A DNA stretch of 11,292 bases from an uncultured Lachnospiraceae bacterium (GTDB lineage: Bacteria; Bacillota; Clostridia; Lachnospirales; Lachnospiraceae), in contig CADCPJ010000178.1 in assembly GCA_902803245.1 (NCBI GenBank), positions 1 through 11,292 on the forward strand, read 5' to 3'. Positions within the stretch are counted from its first letter, which is position 1. Every line of letters starts with the position of its first letter. Shown piece by piece: positions 5,505 through 11,292 of this stretch. Both the position numbers and the translations under genes were made by a program. Below the pieces are notes generated by a model, which was not told where the DNA came from, did no database searches, and saw only the letters and a program-made list of their open reading frames with translations.

Positions 5505-8044
5505 GACCTGACTTTCATCCCTATAAGTTCATGAAAGACAATATCCTGCGTCCACTCCAACAAGGGGTGGACGCTGTTTCGGATCGCCTGGAAAGCTTTG
5601 TCGAAGGGCGGAAGGACCACACCGCCGAAGAAAATGCCGGAGTGGAACTCCCCATGCCCGATCTTGAAAAAGGGCTTTCTTCAGAACAGGTGGAGGAGAG
5701 GAAAGCGCTGGGGCTTGTCAACAGGAGCGACGACAGCGGGATCCGGACGACCGGACAGATCATCCGGACCCACACGCTGACATGGTTCAACATCCTCAAT
5801 CTCTTCCTTGGCTTCCTGATCTTCCTCACCGGCGACTACAAGAACATGCTCTTTCTCGGCGTTGCATTCTGCAACACGATGATCGGGATCATCCAGGAGC
5901 TCCGCGTGAGGAACCTGATCCGGAACCTGAACGTTGTCACGCAGGCGAAAGCGACTGTCCTTCGGGACGGGGAACAATCCGAGATCCCCATCGACGAAGT
6001 GGTCCGGGATGAGATCATCGACGTAAAGACGGGCGACCAGATCGTGGCGGACGGTCCCGTGCTCTCCGCATGGAGCCTTGAAGTCAATGAGGCCATGCTC
6101 ACCGGCGAGGCGAAGCCGGTCAGAAAGAATATCGGGGACAAGCTCCTCTCCGGCAGCTTTGTGGTGGCGGGCGAGGGCCGCATGCAGGCTGAGAACGTCG
6201 GGAGAAGCTGCTTCGCGGGCAAGGTGATCACCCAGACGCACAAGCGCCACAGGGCATCCTCGGAGATGCTAAATACAATCCGCAAGATCATACGGACCGT
6301 CTCGATCCCCATCATCCCGATTGGGATATTGCTGTACTTCAGCCAGCGGTCGGCGGCCATTCAGACGGCGGCCGCGAACGGTCTCGACAGCAGCTATGTC
6401 TTCCGGCACTCCATCATCTTTACGGTGTCCGGCGTCATCGGCATGATTCCCGAGGGACTCGTGCTCCTCACATCGGTCTCCTTCATCATCGGAGTCGGGA
6501 GACTTGCCTTAAAGAGGGCGCTCGTCCAGGAAATGGAGGCCATCGAAGCCCTTGCCCGGACGGACATCCTGTGCACGGACAAGACGGGAACCATCACCAC
6601 GGGGGAGCTGAAGGTCAGCCGCATCGTGTCCGTCGGGGACGTGAGCGCGGAGCGCATCCGCAGCATCATGGCCCGCATGGGCGGAGCCCTTCCCGGATCG
6701 GGGAATACGGAGACCGCCCTCGAGCAGTGCTTCGGCAGGAAGTTCGACTGGACGGTCACGGACCGCATCCCCTTCTCTTCCGAGAGAAAGTATAAGGCCG
6801 CTTCATTTGCCGAATACGGCGCCTATGTCCTCGGCGCACCGGAGTATCTCGCGCCGGGAAGAAAGAATGTCCTCGACTATGTGAAGAAGTACTCGGACCA
6901 GGGCTACCGCTGCCTGCTCCTGTGCTCGTCGGACGGGATCTCGTCCGAGACGGGTGAGATCGGAAACCTCACACCGATGTCCGTGCTCGTGCTCTCGGAC
7001 ATCATCCGGAGCGATGCCAGGGAGATGTTTGAGAGATTCGCCAAATCCGGCGTCTGCGTCAAGGTTCTCTCGGGCGACCATCCCGCGACGGTATCCGCGG
7101 TGGCGGATGCGGCGGGCATCGAGGGCGCGAAGAACTATCTGGACGCCCGGACGCTGCCGGAGGATCCCGCACAGTTTGCCGAGGCCATCAGGGGATGCAA
7201 CATTTTCGGGCGCGTCCTTCCGGAGCAGAAGCAGGCATTTGTCAGGGCGTGGCAGGAGGAAGGCCACACCGTGGCGATGGTGGGAGACGGAGTCAATGAT
7301 GTCCTCGCCTTAAAAGACGCGGACTGCGGCATCGCGATGGCTGCGGGCTCCGAGGCGGCCAGACACGCCGCGCACATCGTTCTTCTTGACTCGGAGTTCT
7401 CTTCGCTGCAGGACATCATCGGCGAGGGGCGGACCATCATCTGCAACATCGAGCGCGTGAGCGCCCTCTACCTGACGAAAACCATCTATTCCACCATCCT
7501 GTGCCTCATCTTCATTTTCCTCAGGACGACCTATCCGTGGACGACCCTGCAGATGGGCCTCATTAACCTGGTGGGGATCGGCATGCCTTCCTTCCTCCTT
7601 GCGCTGGAGCGCCACGAGGACTGGAAGGGAAGGGGATTCCTGGTGCACGTCCTCAGGATCTCCCTGCCTGCGGCACTCACGATGGTCACGACCGTGCTTC
7701 TCGTGCAGCTTTGCAACTTCCTGTTTGGCTGGTCAGGGGATATGTATTCCTTCTTCAGCGTGATGCTGGGAGGCATCGTCTCCCTTCTCGTGGTCAGGCA
7801 GGTATGCGACCCGCTCAACATCTACAGGGGCGTTGTGTGGGGGCTGTGCATCGCGGTATTTCTCGCAGCGATCATATTCCTGTCGGATTTTTACGACATT
7901 CATTCGCTGTGGACTCCCTGGTCGCTGCTTCTCATCCCGCTCGCCGCATTTATCGGTATAGCCCTCTACGGCTTTGGAAAGCTCGTGCGGGCGGTGTCGG
8001 ACAGGAGGGAAAAGAGAGTTGTTTCATCTGTTCAAAAAAGCTGA
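5501..8044 (+). CDS. Cation P-type ATPase, CtpE-like
   Basis: A membrane pump of the P-type (HAD) ATPase superfamily, 847 residues. Landmarks in order are the actuator motif LTGEA (200-204), PEGL in membrane helix 4 (317-320), the phosphorylation site DKTGT (D360), LGAPEYL in the nucleotide domain (444-450), SGDHPAT (524-530) and VGDGVND (594-600). About ten membrane segments can be seen: two near 95-133, two near 267-331 and six after 657. TGEA for TGES, LGAPE for KGAPE and INLVGIGMPSFLLALE (688-703) in helix 6 resemble the CtpE group. A mycobacterial member of that group is reported to transport calcium, so calcium is the likeliest ion here, by inference. Start uncertain: ATG 5501 lacks its own ribosome binding site, while ATG 5531 and ATG 5654 are in-frame alternatives. 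The first 55 residues are not needed for the family fold. The stop is 13 bases before pth. Confidence 0.88.
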   Translation: MRPDFHPYKFMKDNILRPLQQGVDAVSDRLESFVEGRKDHTAEENAGVELPMPDLEKGLSSEQVEERKALGLVNRSDDSGIRTTGQIIRTHTLTWFNILNLFLGFLIFLTGDYKNMLFLGVAFCNTMIGIIQELRVRNLIRNLNVVTQAKATVLRDGEQSEIPIDEVVRDEIIDVKTGDQIVADGPVLSAWSLEVNEAMLTGEAKPVRKNIGDKLLSGSFVVAGEGRMQAENVGRSCFAGKVITQTHKRHRASSEMLNTIRKIIRTVSIPIIPIGILLYFSQRSAAIQTAAANGLDSSYVFRHSIIFTVSGVIGMIPEGLVLLTSVSFIIGVGRLALKRALVQEMEAIEALARTDILCTDKTGTITTGELKVSRIVSVGDVSAERIRSIMARMGGALPGSGNTETALEQCFGRKFDWTVTDRIPFSSERKYKAASFAEYGAYVLGAPEYLAPGRKNVLDYVKKYSDQGYRCLLLCSSDGISSETGEIGNLTPMSVLVLSDIIRSDAREMFERFAKSGVCVKVLSGDHPATVSAVADAAGIEGAKNYLDARTLPEDPAQFAEAIRGCNIFGRVLPEQKQAFVRAWQEEGHTVAMVGDGVNDVLALKDADCGIAMAAGSEAARHAAHIVLLDSEFSSLQDIIGEGRTIICNIERVSALYLTKTIYSTILCLIFIFLRTTYPWTTLQMGLINLVGIGMPSFLLALERHEDWKGRGFLVHVLRISLPAALTMVTTVLLVQLCNFLFGWSGDMYSFFSVMLGGIVSLLVVRQVCDPLNIYRGVVWGLCIAVFLAAIIFLSDFYDIHSLWTPWSLLLIPLAAFIGIALYGFGKLVRAVSDRREKRVVSSVQKS
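5548..5574 (+). other. 11-bp hairpin inside the ATPase 5' coding region
   Basis: GCGTCCACTCC (5548-5558) pairs with GGGGTGGACGC (5564-5574) over all eleven positions, one of them a T-G wobble, with an AACAA loop. TGTTTC follows. It resembles an intrinsic terminator with a poor T tract and lies 113 bases after glgB. It could be an attenuator or incomplete glgB terminator if the real ATPase start lies downstream, or simply a coding coincidence. Confidence 0.4.
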
Positions 8045-8057
8045 GGATAGTAAGCCG

Positions 8058-8681
8058 ATGTACATCATAGCAGGACTTGGCAATCCGGGCGTTCAGTACG
8101 ACAGGACCCGCCACAATATGGGTTTTGACGTGATCGACCGCCTGGTTATCCGAAACCGCATCCCGCAGGGGACGTCCCGCTTTCACTCCATGGTCGGGAG
8201 CGGCATCATCGGAGGAGAGAAGGTGCTCCTCATGAAGCCGATGACCTATATGAACCTGAGCGGGACCGCTGTGGCTGAGGCTGTTCATTTCTATAAACTC
8301 GATCCCGCGACCCAGCTGCTTGTGATCAGCGACGACATCGACCTCGAGCCGGGGCGTCTCCGCATCCGGAAGCAGGGGAGCGCCGGGGGCCAGAACGGCC
8401 TGAAGCACATCATCAAGTGCCTGGGTACCGACGAGTTTGCGAGAATCCGCGTCGGGACCGGACAGAAGCCGGAGGGATGGGACCTCGCGGACTGGGTGCT
8501 CTCCAGATTCTCCGGCGAAGACAGGGCGAAGGTGGACGAAGCCCTGGACCGGGCGGCCCTGGCCGCGGAGTGCTGGGTCAGCGAAGGCGCGGACGCAGCC
8601 ATGAACCGCTACAATGCTTCCGATAAGAAGGCTAAGAAGGTTAAGAAGGAGAAGCCGGTTTCCGATGAGGAGAGCCAATGA
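8058..8681 (+). CDS. pth: Peptidyl-tRNA hydrolase
   Basis: Releases peptides from peptidyl-tRNAs that drop off the ribosome, recycling tRNA in the cytosol; usually essential. The 207-residue protein has the full Pth signature: GLGNPG (6-11, N9), TRHNMGFD (17-24, catalytic H19), [11 protein letters not shown] (59-69, N66), [14 protein letters not shown] (90-103, catalytic D92) and [10 protein letters not shown] (110-119, N113). The C-terminal tail (190-207) is rich in lysine and acidic residues. ATG 8058 is chosen because Pth proteins typically begin right at this GLGNPG strand; GAGGA at 8043-8047 lies ten bases upstream. An in-frame TTG at 8019, ten bases after a perfect AGGAGG (8003-8008), would add 13 residues and overlap the ATPase gene. 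The stop overlaps the mfd start. In Bacillus the same gene (spoVC) also lies just upstream of mfd. Confidence 0.95.
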   Translation: MYIIAGLGNPGVQYDRTRHNMGFDVIDRLVIRNRIPQGTSRFHSMVGSGIIGGEKVLLMKPMTYMNLSGTAVAEAVHFYKLDPATQLLVISDDIDLEPGRLRIRKQGSAGGQNGLKHIIKCLGTDEFARIRVGTGQKPEGWDLADWVLSRFSGEDRAKVDEALDRAALAAECWVSEGADAAMNRYNASDKKAKKVKKEKPVSDEESQ

Positions 8682-11292
8682 TGAGGAAGATGTTTACGGA
8701 ACCGCTTGCGGAGCTCAGGGAGTATGAGGAGATCCGGCAGCGGATGCGAAAAACCCAAGGAGTGTTGTCCCTCACCGGCTGTGTGGAGGCGCAGAAAGCC
8801 CATATTGTCTATGGGCTTTCTTTTGACATTCCCGTGACGCTCGTAGTTGCGGAAAATGATCTCTCCGCGAAGACCATCCAGGAAAACCTGCGCTTCTACG
8901 ACCCGGATGTCCTCTACTATCCCGCCAAGGACCTGCTTTTCTATCAGGCGGACGTGGCCTCAAACCTGCTGGACCAGCAGAGGATGCTGGTCTTCCGAAG
9001 ACTTTTAGAGAACCGGGAGGCGAGGAAGAGGGGCGGCGGAGCTTCAGCAAACATGATTCTCGTGCTTCCCTCCTCCGCCCTCATGGATTTCGTGACGGAG
9101 CGGGCGGCACTGCAGGCGGAGAGACTCTCCTTCCGGTACGGGGAGGAGAGCGACTTTGAGGAGATCAAGCGCGTGCTTGTGCTTCTCGGCTACGAGCGGT
9201 GCGCCGAGGTCTCCATGCCCGGCCAGTTCGCTTTCCGGGGCGATATCCTGGATATCTGGGGACTCACGGAGGAGCACCCGGTTCGGATCGAATACTTCGG
9301 GGACGAGGTGGACTCCATCCGCTCATTCGAGCCGGACTCCCAGCGCTCATTGGAGGAGCTTCAGGAGATCAGCATTTATCCGGGACATGACCACACCGGT
9401 TCTACCGCGCCCTTCCTGAACTGGTTTGATCTTATGGACACGCAGGTCTTTTTGGATGAGCCGAACCGCATCGCGGAGTCCGTGAAGGCCACGGAGGACG
9501 AGTTCCGCTTAAGCGTGGAGATGCGGATCGAGCAGGGGGGCTTCCGGGCGGAGGAGACTCCGGAGATCAGCGGGGCCGCCGCCCTCATCGCAAGGCTGAA
9601 CAGCATGTACTGCATCTCGCTGTCGATGCTCGAGGTCCGCAGGGATCATTTCGACGTGAAAGAGACCTTCGGCATGACCGTGCAGGCCGTGGGGAGCTAT
9701 CACAACAGCTTTGAGTACCTGATAAATGACCTCTCCCGCTACCGGCAGAGGGGATTCCGCATCGCCGTCCTGTCCGGGTCAATGACCCGCGCGAAGAGGC
9801 TCGTGCAGGGGCTTGAGGAAAACGGGATGACCGCCTATATCGCGGAGGACCTGGACGCACCCCTCTATCCGGGCCGGATCGCGGTCATAAAGGGTTATGC
9901 GAGCCGCGGGTTTGAATATCCCCTCATCAAGTTCGCCGTCATATCGGAGAGCGATATTTTCGGTGAGAAGAAGGTCCGGAAGAGGAGGAAGACCGATCTG
10001 AAGGGGGAGCGGGTGTCAAGCTTCTCCGAGCTCCGCGCGGGCGATTATGTCGTACATGAGAACCATGGCCTCGGAATCTACCGCGGCATTGAGCAGGTGG
10101 AGGTGGACGGCGCCCTCAAGGACTACATCAAGATCGAATACAACGGGAGCAATCTCTACATCCTCGCTACGCAGCTCGACCTCCTGCAGAAATATGCGGG
10201 GGGAAAGGACGGCGCCAAGCCGAGGCTGAGCCGCCTGGGCGGGCAGGAGTGGGCGAAGACGAGGGCGAGGGTCCGCAGTGCCGTGCGGGATATTGCCGCC
10301 GACCTGATCCGGCTCTACGCCGTCAGGCAGAGGGGCAGCGGCTTTCGATACGGGCGGGATACCGAGTGGCAGAAGGAGTTCGAGGAACTCTTTCCCTACG
10401 AGGAGACGGAGGACCAGCTCCTTGCCATCGAGGACACGAAGCGGGACATGGAGAGCGGGAAGATCATGGACCGCCTGATCTGCGGGGACGTCGGATACGG
10501 GAAGACCGAGATCGCGCTCCGGGCCGCATTTAAGGCGGTGCAGGAGGGAAAGCAGGTCGCTTACCTCGTGCCGACGACGATTCTCGCGCAGCAGCATTTT
10601 AACACATTTGCCCAGAGAATGAAGGACTTCCCGGTGCGCGTGGACCTTCTGTGCCGCTTCCGGACTCCGGCCCAGCAGTCGAAGACCATCCACGACATGA
10701 AGGCCGGATACGTGGACGTCGTGATCGGCACCCACAGGCTCCTGTCGAAGGACATCCATTTCAAGGACCTCGGGCTTCTCGTGATCGACGAGGAGCAGAG
10801 ATTCGGGGTGGCCCACAAGGAGAAGATCAAGCAGCTCAAGGAAAATGTCGACGTCCTCACTCTGACGGCCACCCCGATCCCGAGGACGCTGCATATGAGC
10901 CTCATCGGGATCCGGGACATGTCCGTGCTCGAGGAGCCGCCCCAGGACCGAGTTCCCATACAGACCTATGTCATGGAGTTCAACGAGGAGCTGGTTCGCG
11001 AGGCGATCTGCCGGGAAATGGCCAGGGGAGGGCAGGTCTACTACGTCTACAACCGGGTGAACGACATCACGGAGATGACCCGGCGGATCCGGAACCTTGT
11101 CCCGGAGGCCCAGGTGGCATACGCCAACGGGCAGATGAAGGAGGCGGAGCTGGAGCAGATCATGGTGGACTTTATCAACGGGGAGATCGACGTCCTCGTG
11201 ACGACGACCATCATAGAGACGGGTCTCGATATCGGAAATGTCAACACGATGATTATCCACGACGCCGACAAGCTGGGGCTCTCCCAGCTCTA
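8681..11292 (+). CDS. mfd: Transcription-repair coupling factor Mfd (3' end cut off)
   Basis: Mfd removes RNA polymerase stalled at DNA damage and recruits UvrA to the site. 870 codons are present, open to the window edge; full proteins have about 1,150-1,180. Order of parts: the UvrB-like N-terminal module (about 1-330, with [10 protein letters not shown] and [14 protein letters not shown]), then the CarD-like RNA polymerase interaction domain (about 448-520, [16 protein letters not shown] from 454). The translocase motor follows: Walker [10 protein letters not shown] (602-610), DEEQ (703-706), TATPIPRT (729-736) and the second motor lobe up to [13 protein letters not shown]. The GRVGR motif and the C-terminal UvrA-binding-site mask lie beyond the edge. 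Starts ATG 8681 and ATG 8678 are both possible, eight and five bases after GAGGAG (8667-8672); both overlap the pth stop, so translation is probably coupled. The UvrB-like module appears to lack a working Walker A, as is normal for Mfd. Confidence 0.96.
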   Translation, partial: MRKMFTEPLAELREYEEIRQRMRKTQGVLSLTGCVEAQKAHIVYGLSFDIPVTLVVAENDLSAKTIQENLRFYDPDVLYYPAKDLLFYQADVASNLLDQQRMLVFRRLLENREARKRGGGASANMILVLPSSALMDFVTERAALQAERLSFRYGEESDFEEIKRVLVLLGYERCAEVSMPGQFAFRGDILDIWGLTEEHPVRIEYFGDEVDSIRSFEPDSQRSLEELQEISIYPGHDHTGSTAPFLNWFDLMDTQVFLDEPNRIAESVKATEDEFRLSVEMRIEQGGFRAEETPEISGAAALIARLNSMYCISLSMLEVRRDHFDVKETFGMTVQAVGSYHNSFEYLINDLSRYRQRGFRIAVLSGSMTRAKRLVQGLEENGMTAYIAEDLDAPLYPGRIAVIKGYASRGFEYPLIKFAVISESDIFGEKKVRKRRKTDLKGERVSSFSELRAGDYVVHENHGLGIYRGIEQVEVDGALKDYIKIEYNGSNLYILATQLDLLQKYAGGKDGAKPRLSRLGGQEWAKTRARVRSAVRDIAADLIRLYAVRQRGSGFRYGRDTEWQKEFEELFPYEETEDQLLAIEDTKRDMESGKIMDRLICGDVGYGKTEIALRAAFKAVQEGKQVAYLVPTTILAQQHFNTFAQRMKDFPVRVDLLCRFRTPAQQSKTIHDMKAGYVDVVIGTHRLLSKDIHFKDLGLLVIDEEQRFGVAHKEKIKQLKENVDVLTLTATPIPRTLHMSLIGIRDMSVLEEPPQDRVPIQTYVMEFNEELVREAICREMARGGQVYYVYNRVNDITEMTRRIRNLVPEAQVAYANGQMKEAELEQIMVDFINGEIDVLVTTTIIETGLDIGNVNTMIIHDADKLGLSQL

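Noticed and set aside
10016..11260. 414-codon open frame on the minus strand opposite mfd
   Set aside because: Shadow of the Mfd motor region, explained by codon bias. Its length alone is not evidence of coding.

Overview
The window is GC-rich bacterial chromosomal DNA, densely coded, with every gene on the + strand. The organism is probably a member of the Bacillota (class Clostridia, plausibly Lachnospiraceae). The reasons are strong AGGAGG-type Shine-Dalgarno sites, a short Bacillus/Clostridia-style branching enzyme, and the pth-mfd gene pair that is conserved in this phylum. The assignment rests on protein character and gene order, not on a database search.

Layout. Positions 1-162 are a regulatory region: a 31-bp perfect direct repeat, a hairpin, a large inverted repeat and an extended -10 promoter. 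It serves an adenine deaminase gene (ade, 163-1866). A 175-bp gap rich in small palindromes leads to a glycoside hydrolase family 1 beta-glycosidase (2042-3331). A 151-bp gap with a near-consensus sigma-A promoter (TAGACA-17-TATAAT) and a structured leader precedes the glycogen branching enzyme gene glgB (3483-5435). A 65-bp gap with a hairpin over the only good ribosome binding site leads to a CtpE-like cation P-type ATPase (5501-8044). Then come peptidyl-tRNA hydrolase (pth, 8058-8681) and the transcription-repair coupling factor (mfd, from 8681), which runs off the right edge.

How the genes fit together. The first three genes look like separate transcription units: purine salvage, beta-glucoside breakdown and glycogen branching. 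The ATPase, pth and mfd genes are packed with gaps of 13 bp or overlaps of 1 to 4 bp, so they are likely co-transcribed. I see no clear strong intrinsic terminator (GC stem plus T run) anywhere in the window.

I found no CRISPR array, transposase, phage gene, toxin-antitoxin pair, tRNA or rRNA, and no gene cluster that looks like a new system. The points most worth a second look lie outside the genes: the repeat/operator array before ade, the glgB leader, and the hairpin plus 4-codon reading frame that appear to control the ATPase start. No stretch longer than 300 bases lacks a gene.
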